This document shows, piece after piece, positions 9,820-17,949 of a DNA stretch of 64,000 bases. This stretch comes from Mycolicibacillus parakoreensis (GTDB lineage Bacteria > Actinomycetota > Actinomycetes > Mycobacteriales > Mycobacteriaceae): contig NZ_CP092365.1 of NCBI RefSeq assembly GCF_022370835.2, forward strand, positions 1,240,001 to 1,304,000, written 5' to 3'. Under the pieces are notes generated by a model that ran no database searches, was not told where the DNA came from, and saw nothing but the letters and a program-made list of their open reading frames with translations. The translations under genes were made by a program, and so were the position numbers. Position 1 is the stretch's first letter. Every line of letters begins with the position of its first letter.

Positions 9820-10083
9820 ATGGCACACAAGAAGGGTGCGTCCAGCTCGCGCAACGGGCGGGACTCCAACGCACAGCGCCTCGGGGTGAAACGCTTCGGC
9901 GGCCAGGTGGTCCGGGCCGGCGAGATCCTGGTCCGGCAGCGCGGCACCAAATTCCACCCCGGCGTCAACGTCGGGCGCGGCGGCGACGACACCCTGTTCG
10001 CCACCGCCGCCGGCGCGGTGCAGTTCGGCGTCAAGCGGGGCCGCAAAACCGTCAACATCGTTCCGGCCGGCGCCGCCGACTGA
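9820..10083 (+). CDS. rpmA: 50S ribosomal protein L27 (bL27)
   Basis: The 87-residue product begins [20 protein letters not shown] and contains [21 protein letters not shown], diagnostic for bL27. The protein sits near the peptidyl transferase centre. There is no Firmicutes-type cleavable N-terminal extension. It follows rplU by 14 bp and shares its transcript; obg lies downstream after a 107-bp spacer that contains repeats. Confidence 0.98.
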   Translation: MAHKKGASSSRNGRDSNAQRLGVKRFGGQVVRAGEILVRQRGTKFHPGVNVGRGGDDTLFATAAGAVQFGVKRGRKTVNIVPAGAAD

Positions 10084-10098
10084 GACCGGGGAGCGCCG

Positions 10099-10182
10099 CG
10101 AGCGTGCACCCACCGCGATATTCGGCGCCGATCGTCGCCGTGCGTGCACACTCGACGCACGAGAGCGCGACGCACGAGAGGT
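10099..10182. repeat. Imperfect palindrome plus 15-bp tandem repeat upstream of obg
   Basis: Arms CGAGCGTGCAC (10099-10109) and GTGCACACTCG (10144-10154) form an inverted repeat with one mismatch around a GC-rich 34-nt centre. It is directly followed by two copies of CGACGCACGAGAG plus two bases (10153-10167 and 10168-10182). It could act as a transcription attenuator or a copy of a dispersed intergenic element; one copy in one window cannot decide. Confidence 0.6.
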
Positions 10183-10190
10183 AGTGCCCG

Positions 10191-11627
10191 ATGGCCCGGT
10201 TCGTTGACCGTGTGGTCATCCATGCGCGGGCCGGTTCCGGCGGGAACGGGTGCGCCTCGGTGCACCGGGAGAAATTCAAACCGCTCGGCGGGCCCGACGG
10301 CGGCAACGGCGGGCGCGGCGGCAGCATCGTCTTCGTGGTCGACCCGCAGGTGCACACCCTGCTGGACTTCCACTACCGTCCGCACGTTCTCGCACCCTCG
10401 GGCAAACAGGGCATGGGCGGCAACCGGGACGGGGCCGCGGGCGCCGACCTGGAGGTCAAGGTGCCCGACGGCACCGTCGTGCTCGACGAGCACGGCACCT
10501 TGCTGGCCGACCTGGTCGGCGCCGGCACCCGGTTCGCCGCGGCCGCCGGCGGCCGCGGCGGGCTGGGTAACGCCGCGTTGGCCTCCCGGGCCCGCAAGGC
10601 GCCCGGGTTCGCGTTGCTCGGTGAGCAGGGCCAGACCCGCGACCTGACCCTGGAGCTGAAGACCGTCGCCGATGTCGGGCTGATCGGATTCCCCTCGGCC
10701 GGCAAGTCCTCACTGGTGGCGGCCATTTCGGCGGCGAAACCCAAGATCGCGGACTACCCGTTCACCACGCTGGTGCCCAATCTCGGTGTGGTCTCCGCCG
10801 GCGGGCAGACCTACACCGTCGCCGACGTGCCGGGCCTGATCCCGGGCGCCTCGCGGGGGCGCGGGCTGGGCTTGGATTTTCTGCGCCACATCGAACGCTG
10901 CGCGGTGCTGGTGCACGTGGTCGACTGCGCCACCCCCGAGCCCGGCCGTGACCCGGTCTCCGACATCGACGCGTTGGAGGCCGAACTCGCCGCCTACACC
11001 CCGACCCTGCAGGGCGACTCGACGCTGGGGGATCTCGCCGAGCGCCCCCGCGCGGTCATCCTGAACAAGATCGACGTTCCGGAGGCCCGTGAACTGGCCG
11101 AGTTCGTCCACGACGACGTCGCGGCCCGCGGCTGGCCGGTGTTTTCGGTCTCGACCGCCAGCCACGAGGGGCTGCGCCCGCTGACGTTCGCGCTGGCCGA
11201 GCTGGTCAGCGCCTACCGGGCGGCGCAGCCGGCGGTGGTGCCGCGTCGGCCGGTGATCCGCCCGGTGCCGGTCGACGATTCCGGGTTCACCGTCACCGCC
11301 GCCGGCCCCGGCCGGTTCGTGGTGCGCGGCGCGCGACCGGAGCGCTGGATCCACCAGACCGATTTCGACAACGACGAAGCCGTCGGCTACCTCGCCGACC
11401 GGCTGGCACGGCTGGGGGTGGAGGACGAGCTGGTGCGGCTGGGCGCCGAGCCGGGTGCCGAGGTGACGATCGGGGCGATGACCTTCGACTGGGAGCCGGC
11501 CACCGCCGCGGGGGTCGACGTGCCGTTGGCCGGGCGCGGCACCGACCCGCGGCTGGAGTCGTCGGACCGGGTGGGAGCCGCCGAACGCAAGGCCGCCCGC
11601 CGGGCACGGCGGGAGCCGCGGCGGTGA
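10191..11627 (+). CDS. obg: GTPase Obg (CgtA), ribosome assembly
   Basis: Essential ribosome-associated GTPase of 478 residues. The Gly-rich Obg fold spans ~1-158 ([13 protein letters not shown]). The G domain follows, with G1 GFPSAGKSS at 166-173, switch residues YPFTTL, G3 DVPGL and G4 NKID. The C-terminal OCT domain (~345-425) includes [22 protein letters not shown]. The tail after ~430 is basic ([14 protein letters not shown]). It lies in the conserved L21-L27-Obg cluster, and its stop overlaps the proB GTG by 4 nt, so the two are coupled as in M. tuberculosis. Confidence 0.97.
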   Translation: MARFVDRVVIHARAGSGGNGCASVHREKFKPLGGPDGGNGGRGGSIVFVVDPQVHTLLDFHYRPHVLAPSGKQGMGGNRDGAAGADLEVKVPDGTVVLDEHGTLLADLVGAGTRFAAAAGGRGGLGNAALASRARKAPGFALLGEQGQTRDLTLELKTVADVGLIGFPSAGKSSLVAAISAAKPKIADYPFTTLVPNLGVVSAGGQTYTVADVPGLIPGASRGRGLGLDFLRHIERCAVLVHVVDCATPEPGRDPVSDIDALEAELAAYTPTLQGDSTLGDLAERPRAVILNKIDVPEARELAEFVHDDVAARGWPVFSVSTASHEGLRPLTFALAELVSAYRAAQPAVVPRRPVIRPVPVDDSGFTVTAAGPGRFVVRGARPERWIHQTDFDNDEAVGYLADRLARLGVEDELVRLGAEPGAEVTIGAMTFDWEPATAAGVDVPLAGRGTDPRLESSDRVGAAERKAARRARREPRR

Positions 11628-12724
11628 CCGACACGCGCGCGCGTGTGCGCGCCGCCCGCAGCGTGGTGGTCAAGGTCGGCACCACCGCGTTGACCGGGAC
11701 CAACGGGATGTTCGACGCCGGGCGGCTGGCCGCGCTGGTGGCCGCGATCGAGGGGCGCATGGCGGCCGGATCCGATGTCGTCATCGTGTCCTCCGGGGCG
11801 ATCGCCGCCGGGCTCGAACCGCTCGGGCTCGCGCGCCGGCCCAGCGACCTGGCCACCAAGCAGGCCGCCGCCAGTGTCGGCCAGGTGGCGCTGGTCAACG
11901 CCTGGAGCACCGCCTTCGCCGGCTACGGCCGCACCGTCGGGCAGGTGCTGTTGACCGCCCACGACATCGCCCGCCGCGCCTCGCACACCAACGCCCAGCG
12001 CACCCTGGACCGGCTGCGTGCGCTGCACGCGGTCGCCATCGTCAACGAGAACGACACGGTCGCCACCAACGAGATCCGCTTCGGCGACAACGACCGGCTC
12101 TCGGCGCTGGTCGCCCACTTGGTCGGCGCCGACGCGCTGGTGCTGCTCTCCGACGTCGACGGCCTCTACGACGCCGACCCGCGCCGATCCGAGGCGCGTT
12201 TCATCGCCGAGGTGAGTGGGCCTGCCGATCTGGCGGGGGTGGTCGCCGGGGAGGGCAGCTCGCTGGGCACCGGGGGCATGGCCTCCAAGCTGTCCTCGGC
12301 GCTGCTGGCCGCCGACGCCGGGGTGCCGGTGCTGCTGGCCGGGGCTGTCGACGCGGCGGCCGCGCTGACCGACGCGGCGGTGGGCACGGTGTTCACCGCG
12401 CGGCGCAACCGGATGTCGGCGCGCAGATTCTGGGTGCGCTACGCCGCCGACACCGCCGGGAAGCTGAGTTTGGACGCCGGGGCGGTCACCGCGGTCCTCC
12501 AGCGGCGCGGGTCGCTGCTCGCCGCCGGGATCACCGCGGTGACCGGCGCGTTCACCGGCGGCGACGTCGTCGAACTGTGCGGCCCCGACGGTGCGGTGGT
12601 CGCACGCGGGGTGGTCGCCTACGACGCCGCCGAGTTGGCCGCGATGGCGGGGCGCTCCACCACCGAGCTACCCGCCGACCTGCGGCGGGCCGCCGTGCAC
12701 GCCGACGACCTGGTCGCCGTGTAG
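11624..12724 (+). CDS. proB: Glutamate 5-kinase
   Basis: First step of proline synthesis: ATP-dependent phosphorylation of glutamate. The 366 residues comprise an amino acid kinase domain ([13 protein letters not shown] near the N-terminus; [32 protein letters not shown]) and a C-terminal PUA domain (~275-360). GTG 11624 overlaps the obg stop. The last 57 bp overlap the convergent TetR gene. The partner proA is not adjacent but lies 8.3 kb downstream (21025), a separation also seen in M. tuberculosis. Confidence 0.96.
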   Translation: MTDTRARVRAARSVVVKVGTTALTGTNGMFDAGRLAALVAAIEGRMAAGSDVVIVSSGAIAAGLEPLGLARRPSDLATKQAAASVGQVALVNAWSTAFAGYGRTVGQVLLTAHDIARRASHTNAQRTLDRLRALHAVAIVNENDTVATNEIRFGDNDRLSALVAHLVGADALVLLSDVDGLYDADPRRSEARFIAEVSGPADLAGVVAGEGSSLGTGGMASKLSSALLAADAGVPVLLAGAVDAAAALTDAAVGTVFTARRNRMSARRFWVRYAADTAGKLSLDAGAVTAVLQRRGSLLAAGITAVTGAFTGGDVVELCGPDGAVVARGVVAYDAAELAAMAGRSTTELPADLRRAAVHADDLVAV

Positions 12725-13354
12725 CCGCTGTGCCGGTGCGTAGAGTGCCCCGCGGACGACGGCGGTCAGCGTCGTGGCGAGCTCGGCGTCGTACTCGGGG
12801 GGTCGACTCGGCAGCTCCTGTTGGCAGGTGCGTTCCACCATCCAGGTCAGCGCGCTGGCGGTCACTTCGGCCGACACCGCGGCGTCGATCGACCCGTCGG
12901 CTTGTCCGGTGGCGATCACCGTGGTCAGTTCGCCGGCGATCCCGGCCAGCAACCCCCGATAGGTCTCGGCGACCTGCGGGTCGTAGCCGGACATCTCGCT
13001 GAGCGCGATCAGCAGCCGTTGGTGTCGCCGGTAGCCGGCGATGATGCCGGCGATGCCGCGGTGGATGTCGGCGGGGTCGTTGCGCCACGCCACCTGCCAC
13101 CAGCTCTGCGCCGCCTCGGTGAGATCGCCGAACACGTGCCCGGCGAGTCGGCGCAACAGATCGCCCTTGTCCGCGAAGTAGATGTAGAAGCTCGCCCGCG
13201 AGATCCCCGCCTCGGCCGACAGCCGGTCCACGCTCAGCTCGGTGAAACTGGCTCCCCGGCTCATCAACCGCTCGGTGGCCGCGAGCAGCCGGCGTTCGAT
13301 GCGACCGCGGCGGGCCTCCCGGCTCGCCTGCGGTTTGCGGGTCACCGAGGCCAT
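12668..13354 (-). CDS. TetR family transcriptional regulator
   Basis: A 228-residue repressor-type protein. The N-terminal HTH (~18-65) includes [20 protein letters not shown] and [11 protein letters not shown], the TetR signature. The C-terminal ~150 residues form a ligand-binding domain of unknown specificity. It is transcribed divergently from the cytochrome P450 gene, and the 92-bp gap contains a perfect TAGACA-CTC-TGTCTA palindrome. The likely role is therefore autoregulation and repression of the P450. Its 3' end overlaps proB by 57 bp on the opposite strand, which is unusual but both frames are clearly coding. Confidence 0.9.
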   Translation of the reverse strand: MASVTRKPQASREARRGRIERRLLAATERLMSRGASFTELSVDRLSAEAGISRASFYIYFADKGDLLRRLAGHVFGDLTEAAQSWWQVAWRNDPADIHRGIAGIIAGYRRHQRLLIALSEMSGYDPQVAETYRGLLAGIAGELTTVIATGQADGSIDAAVSAEVTASALTWMVERTCQQELPSRPPEYDAELATTLTAVVRGALYAPAQRLHGDQVVGVHGGPPQVGG

Positions 13355-13374
13355 GGCTCAGCCTAACCCGGGAA

Positions 13375-13412
13375 TTGACATCTTGACTAGACACTCTGTC
13401 TAACCGTAGCGT
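13375..13412. promoter_or_regulatory. TetR operator and P450 promoter
   Basis: TAGACA (13388-13393), spacer CTC, TGTCTA (13397-13402) is a perfect 15-bp palindrome, the form expected for a TetR dimer. It lies between -35-like TTGACA (13375-13380) or TTGACT (13383-13388) and a -10-like TAGCGT (13407-13412) reading toward the P450. Binding there would block polymerase. Confidence 0.6.
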
Positions 13413-13446
13413 CGGTGTGGTCCCCGTCACGTGTCTGGAGGTTCTC

Positions 13447-14706
13447 ATGGTCGCGTCGCCCGTCGTCGAACGTCAATACGATCCGGTCGACCTGTCATCG
13501 CAGGCGTTCTGGTCGATGACCGCCGCCGACCGGGAACGTTCGTTTGCGGTGCTGCGCGCCGAGCGGCCGGTCAGTTGGCACCGCCCGGTCGAGGACTCCA
13601 TGCTGGAAGACCCGGACGATCCCGGGTTCTGGGCGGTCACCCGCCACGCCGACATCGTCGAAGTCAGCCGCACCAACGAGGTGTTCCTCTCCGGCAAAGG
13701 GGTGATGTTCGAGAACTTCCCCGAGGAGACCCTGGAGACCACCCAGTCGTTCCTGGCGATGGATCCGCCCCGGCACACCCGGTTGCGCAAACTGGCCACC
13801 GCCGCGTTCACCCCCCGGCAGGTCCGGCGGATCGAAACGGCGATCCAGACCAGTGCGAAGGACATCGTGGCGGAGTTGCGCGCCGCCGGCAGCGGCGCCG
13901 ACTTCGTCGAACACTGCGCCAAGGAGTTGCCGCTGCGCACCCTGTCGGCGATGGTGGGGATCCCCGAGTCCGACCGTGACCGGGTGGCGCACGCGGCCGA
14001 CGCGTTGGTCTCCACCAACGACCCGATCTACCTCGACGGCCGCAACCCGCTTGAGGTCATGATGGAGAACATCGTCTATCTCCACGAGGTGGCCGGCCGG
14101 TTGGCCGCCGAGCGGCGCGGATACCCCACCGACGACCTGTTCAGCAGTCTGGTCAACGCCGAGGTGGACGGCGATCGCCTCACCGACGCCGACGTGGCCG
14201 CCTACTTCGTGTTGCTCTGCGTGGCGGGCAACGACACCACCCGCCAGACCACCAGTCACGCGCTCAAGGCGCTCACCGACTTCCCGGACCAACGTGCCTG
14301 GCTGATGGCAGATTTCGACGCCCGGATCGGCGCCGCGGTCGAGGAGTTCATTCGCTGGGCCACCCCGGTGATGACGTTTCGGCGCACGGCCGCCGTCGAC
14401 TACGTGTTGGCGGGCCAGCAGATTCGGGCCGGTGAGAAGGTGGCGATGTTCTACTCCTCGGGCAACCGTGATGCGACCGTCTTCGCACACCCCGAACGTT
14501 TCGATCTGAGTCGAGACCCCAACCCGCACGTCGGATTCGGTGGCGGGGGAGCCCACTACTGCCTGGGCACGCACGTGGCGCGGGCGCAACTGCGGGCGAT
14601 CTTCGGCGAGCTGCTGCACCAGCTGCCCGACATCGCCGCCGGCGAGCCCGCGTACCTGGCGGGCAACTTCATCCACGGGATCCGCACCATGGCCTGCACG
14701 TTCTGA
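13447..14706 (+). CDS. Cytochrome P450
   Basis: Haem-thiolate monooxygenase of 419 residues, class I bacterial type without a fused reductase. Motifs are MDPPRHTRLRKL (helix C region), the I-helix AGNDTTRQT, the K-helix ExxR in EEFIRW, and the haem-binding loop GFGGGGAHYCLGTHVARAQL with Cys372 as axial ligand. ATG 13447 is preferred over the 13417 GTG because TGGAGG lies 5 nt upstream. Substrate is unknown; no ferredoxin or reductase gene adjoins it. The neighbouring TetR gene and the palindrome between them suggest induction by its substrate or a related lipid. Confidence 0.93.
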   Translation: MVASPVVERQYDPVDLSSQAFWSMTAADRERSFAVLRAERPVSWHRPVEDSMLEDPDDPGFWAVTRHADIVEVSRTNEVFLSGKGVMFENFPEETLETTQSFLAMDPPRHTRLRKLATAAFTPRQVRRIETAIQTSAKDIVAELRAAGSGADFVEHCAKELPLRTLSAMVGIPESDRDRVAHAADALVSTNDPIYLDGRNPLEVMMENIVYLHEVAGRLAAERRGYPTDDLFSSLVNAEVDGDRLTDADVAAYFVLLCVAGNDTTRQTTSHALKALTDFPDQRAWLMADFDARIGAAVEEFIRWATPVMTFRRTAAVDYVLAGQQIRAGEKVAMFYSSGNRDATVFAHPERFDLSRDPNPHVGFGGGGAHYCLGTHVARAQLRAIFGELLHQLPDIAAGEPAYLAGNFIHGIRTMACTF

Positions 14707-14712
14707 CGGGCG

Positions 14713-15993
14713 TTAAGTGGGCGGCGGGGGTGACCCGGTGGTCGGCGGTGTGAACTCGCGACCCGTGGCATCCGGGCCGATCGCGGTGAGCGCCAACACC
14801 GCCAGCAACACCGGGACGACCGTGAGCGCCAGCGCGGTCGGATAGCCGTGGGAGCCGGCCAGATGCTCCTGGATGGGCAGGTTGAATGCCGCGAACAGAT
14901 TGCCCAGCTGGTAGGTCACCCCCGGGTACAGGCCCCGGATCGCATCCGGGGAGAGCTCGTTGAGGTGTGCGGGGATCACCGCCCACGCGCCCTGCACGAC
15001 CACCTGGATCAGGAAGGCGCCCAGACACAGCAGCCCCGCGGTCGGCGAATAGGCGAACAGCGGCACCAGCGGCAGCCCCAAGCTCACGCACCACATCACC
15101 GTGAGGCGCCTGCCGTACCGGTTGGAGAGCGCGCCGAACAGCAGGCCGCCGAGGATGCCGCCGACGTTGTAGACCACCGCGATCCACTTGGCGGTGCTCG
15201 GCGCCAGACCCGCCCCGGCGTGCTCGGTCGCCGCCAGGAAGGTCGGGTACATGTCCTGGGTGCCGTGGCTGAGGAAGTTGAACGCGGTCATCAGCGCCAC
15301 CAGGTAGCCGAACCGGCGGATCACCCTGGCCTCGGTGAGCACGTCGCGGATCCGGGTGTGGGTCAGTCGCATCCGGTCGTGGGTGGCCTCCCAGGCCTCG
15401 GACTCCTCGACGCGGTAACGGATGATCAGACTGATGGCGGCGGGCAGGATGCTCAACGCGAACAGCCAGCGCCACGACAGCTGCCACCAGTCCATCATCA
15501 CCAGAGCGGCCAGGGTGGCCAGCAGGTAGCCGAACGCGTAGCCCTCCTGCAGCACCCCGGAGAAGAACCCGCGGCGCGCGGCCGGCACCTTCTCCATCGC
15601 CAGGGCGGCGCCGAGGCCCCACTCGCCGCCCATGCCGATCCCGAACAGCATGCGCAGGATCACCAGAACGGTGAGATTCGGGGCGAACGCGCAGAGGAAC
15701 CCGGCGACCGAGTAGAAGACCACGTTGACCATCAGCGGCAGCCGGCGGCCCACCCGGTCGGCCCACAGCCCGAACAGCAACGCCCCGACCGGACGCATCA
15801 CCAGGGTCGCGGTGGTCAGAAACGCCACCGTGGTCTTGGAATGACCGAAGCTCGCGGCGATGTCGGCGTAGACGAACACCACGATGAAGTAGTCGAACGC
15901 GTCCATCGTCCAGCCGAGGAACGCCGCGATGAACGCGTTGCGCTGATCGGGGGTCAGACGTTGCCGGGACACCGCAGCATCGTGCCACGACAC
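14713..15993 (-). CDS. MFS transporter (sugar/carboxylate:H+ symporter type)
   Basis: An approximately 426-residue inner-membrane permease with 12 predicted helices in two halves. The signature loop is [13 protein letters not shown] between TM2 and TM3, repeated in weaker form as [13 protein letters not shown] in the second half. [19 protein letters not shown] in TM1 resembles sialate, aromatic-acid and metabolite:H+ symporters. Substrate is not inferable. The frame is open far upstream, but residues before GTG 15993 are not transporter-like; GTG 15972 is an alternative, as neither has a clear ribosome binding site. It converges with the P450 gene 6 bp away and is divergent from the next membrane protein. 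Confidence 0.85.
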   Translation of the reverse strand: MSWHDAAVSRQRLTPDQRNAFIAAFLGWTMDAFDYFIVVFVYADIAASFGHSKTTVAFLTTATLVMRPVGALLFGLWADRVGRRLPLMVNVVFYSVAGFLCAFAPNLTVLVILRMLFGIGMGGEWGLGAALAMEKVPAARRGFFSGVLQEGYAFGYLLATLAALVMMDWWQLSWRWLFALSILPAAISLIIRYRVEESEAWEATHDRMRLTHTRIRDVLTEARVIRRFGYLVALMTAFNFLSHGTQDMYPTFLAATEHAGAGLAPSTAKWIAVVYNVGGILGGLLFGALSNRYGRRLTVMWCVSLGLPLVPLFAYSPTAGLLCLGAFLIQVVVQGAWAVIPAHLNELSPDAIRGLYPGVTYQLGNLFAAFNLPIQEHLAGSHGYPTALALTVVPVLLAVLALTAIGPDATGREFTPPTTGSPPPPT

Positions 15994-16054
15994 CGGACGG
16001 GCGAGCCGATACGCTGGGTCGGACCCACTGCGGAGCTGCCGAAAGGAACACCGG

Positions 16055-16480
16055 ATGCCCACTGCCGCTGACGGCGAGGCCGCCCGGCGCACGCGAGCGT
16101 TCGCCCGGGTGATCGGCCCGTTCCTCGCGGTGGTGACCGCGGTCGTCGCGGTCCGTGCCTCCACGCTCTCCGGCCAACTCGCCGGTTTCGCCGGCGACCC
16201 GATGTGGCCGTGGGTGCTGGGTGCGCTGCTGTTCGGCTTCGGCCTGGGGATTGTGGCGTTCCACCAGTACTGGCGCAGCCTCGCCGCCGTGCTGATCTCG
16301 CTGTTCGGGTGGTTTCTGCTGCTGCGGGGTCTGGGGCTGCTGGTCGCGCCGGGGCTGATCACCGAGGCGGCCCAGTCCGCCAGCGACACCGCGGTGGGTG
16401 CGGTGCGTGCCGGCTTCGGTCTGCTCGCCGTCTGCGGGCTGTATCTGAGCTACGTCGGCTGGGTGCGCCAACGCGACTGA
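16055..16480 (+). CDS. Small integral membrane protein, unknown function
   Basis: 141 residues with about four hydrophobic helices (~20-38, 50-72, 76-102, 118-136) and no catalytic motif. ATG 16055 is preceded by AAAGGA with good spacing, and TACGCT at 16010-16015 is a plausible -10. It is divergent from the MFS gene and its last 31 bp overlap the convergent Sir2 gene. I do not recognise the family. Confidence 0.75.
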   Translation: MPTAADGEAARRTRAFARVIGPFLAVVTAVVAVRASTLSGQLAGFAGDPMWPWVLGALLFGFGLGIVAFHQYWRSLAAVLISLFGWFLLLRGLGLLVAPGLITEAAQSASDTAVGAVRAGFGLLAVCGLYLSYVGWVRQRD

Positions 16481-17334
16481 GCCACCAGGCCGCCGACGGC
16501 GCCGGCCGCGAGTTCACCGGCCAGCAGGGTCAGCAGCGGCGAGCAGCCCCCGTCGACTTTCACCGTCGCCAACGCGTCGCCGCGGGTCGGGCCGCGGTTG
16601 ATGATCGCGACCGGGATGCCGCGGGCGGCGGCGTGGCGGACGAACCGGTAACCGGAGAACACCGTGAGGCTCGACCCGGCGATCAGCAGCGCTTCGGCGT
16701 CATCGACGAGAGAATAGGCTTGCCGAACACGGTTTTTGGGGACGTTCTCACCGAAGTAGACGATGTCGGGTTTGAGGATTCCGCCACACCTCGGGCAGTC
16801 GAGGAACCGGAACGCGGCGGTGTCGGCGACAACCGCGTCGGCATCGGGGGCCACCGCGATCCCGCCGACCTGCTCGGCGGAGTCGAGAAAACCCGGATTG
16901 AGGGCCTCGAGATGGTCGGCGAGGCGGGCGCGGCTCAGCGCGTGCCCGCAGCCCAGACACACCACCTGCGCGTAGTTGCCGTGCAGGTTGATCACGCGGC
17001 GGCTTCCGGCCCTGGTGTGCAACAGGTCCACGTTCTGGGTGATCACCCCGGTCACCACCCCGGCGTGTTCCAAGGCGGCCAGCGCGCGATGCCCGGCGTT
17101 GGGCGCCGTGGCGGCCATGTGCCGCCACCCGACGTGGTTGCGGGCCCAGTAGCGTCGCCGAAACGCCGCGTCGGAGGTGAACTGGCCGATCGTCATCGGG
17201 TTGGCCGGAGGCGAGTCCGGCCCGCGATAGTCGGGGATGCCCGAATCGGTGGAGATGCCGGCGCCGGTGAGCACCGCGAGACGCCGCCCGGCGAGCAGCG
17301 CAACCAATTCCGGGGACTGTGCTGCGGTGCTCAC
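16450..17334 (-). CDS. Sir2 family NAD-dependent protein deacylase (sirtuin)
   Basis: Removes acyl groups from lysines using NAD, releasing nicotinamide. The 294 residues carry the sirtuin NAD motif GAGISTDSGIPDYRG, TQNVDLLH, the catalytic His in NLHGNYA, and two Cys pairs for structural zinc (CLGCG and CPRCGG, the latter before ILKPDIVYFGE). GTG 17334 overlaps the isochorismatase stop as GTGA, so the two genes are coupled; in-frame sequence further upstream is antisense-like. The pair is divergent from nadE, which suggests an NAD-related function for the locus. Confidence 0.92.
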   Translation of the reverse strand: MSTAAQSPELVALLAGRRLAVLTGAGISTDSGIPDYRGPDSPPANPMTIGQFTSDAAFRRRYWARNHVGWRHMAATAPNAGHRALAALEHAGVVTGVITQNVDLLHTRAGSRRVINLHGNYAQVVCLGCGHALSRARLADHLEALNPGFLDSAEQVGGIAVAPDADAVVADTAAFRFLDCPRCGGILKPDIVYFGENVPKNRVRQAYSLVDDAEALLIAGSSLTVFSGYRFVRHAAARGIPVAIINRGPTRGDALATVKVDGGCSPLLTLLAGELAAGAVGGLVAQSRWRTQPT

Positions 17335-17891
17335 CGTCTCGAGGGTAGCGGCCCGTCGAGGCAGCGCGCGGCGCTCGTCAGCGTGGCGGCCATGTTGCGG
17401 TGCATCGTCTGCAGCGCCGCGTGGGCCAACCCGGCGTCGATGTGGGCGACGGTGTCGGTGGGCACCACCACCTCGAGGTGGCGCACATAGGCGTCCAGCG
17501 CGCTGTAGAGGATGCACTGCTCGGTGACCTGGCCGGTCACGATCACCCGTCGGGTGCCGTCGCGTTCGAGCAGATACTCCAACGGAGTGGCGTAGAACGC
17601 GCTGTGGCGCACCTTGGTGAGCATCGCGGTCCGTTCGTCCGGCACGATCGGTTCCACCAGATCCGGGCGCCGGCCGGCCAGCGCCGCCTCGATGAGATCG
17701 GTGAAGCCCGCGGTGAAATCCCCGTAGTTGTCGTTGACGTAGACCACCCGGACATCGTCGCGGCGGCGCGCACGGTCGAGCAGATCGGTCAACGGACCCA
17801 GGATCTGCGCCACCTGGGGCATGAGCAGATCAGCGTCGGGATGGCGGTAGGCGTTGACCATGTCGATAACCAGCACAGCGGTGTCGCTCAT
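17331..17891 (-). CDS. Isochorismatase-family cysteine hydrolase
   Basis: 186-residue alpha/beta hydrolase of the isochorismatase/nicotinamidase superfamily. The catalytic triad is visible as D10 (VLVIDMVNAY), K93 (TKVRHSAF) and C126 (VTGQVTEQCILYSA). The DxH metal-binding motif of nicotinamidases is not evident, so nicotinamidase activity is not supported and another amide substrate is likely. ATG at 17891 faces nadE across 58 bp. It is the first gene of a two-gene operon with the sirtuin. Confidence 0.9.
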   Translation of the reverse strand: MSDTAVLVIDMVNAYRHPDADLLMPQVAQILGPLTDLLDRARRRDDVRVVYVNDNYGDFTAGFTDLIEAALAGRRPDLVEPIVPDERTAMLTKVRHSAFYATPLEYLLERDGTRRVIVTGQVTEQCILYSALDAYVRHLEVVVPTDTVAHIDAGLAHAALQTMHRNMAATLTSAARCLDGPLPSRR

Positions 17892-17949
17892 GGTTGTCTG
17901 ATACCCAATGGCTCCGCGACCACACCGCCGGGGGGAGAATACGGAGACG

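Noticed and set aside
15994..16389. N-terminal extension of the MFS transporter frame
   Set aside because: Lies antisense to a membrane protein gene with its own ribosome binding site, and the residues are Ser/Arg/Pro-rich.
17331..17891. Calling the isochorismatase-family gene pncA (nicotinamidase)
   Set aside because: The D, K and C triad is present but the DxH metal-binding residues of nicotinamidase are not evident.
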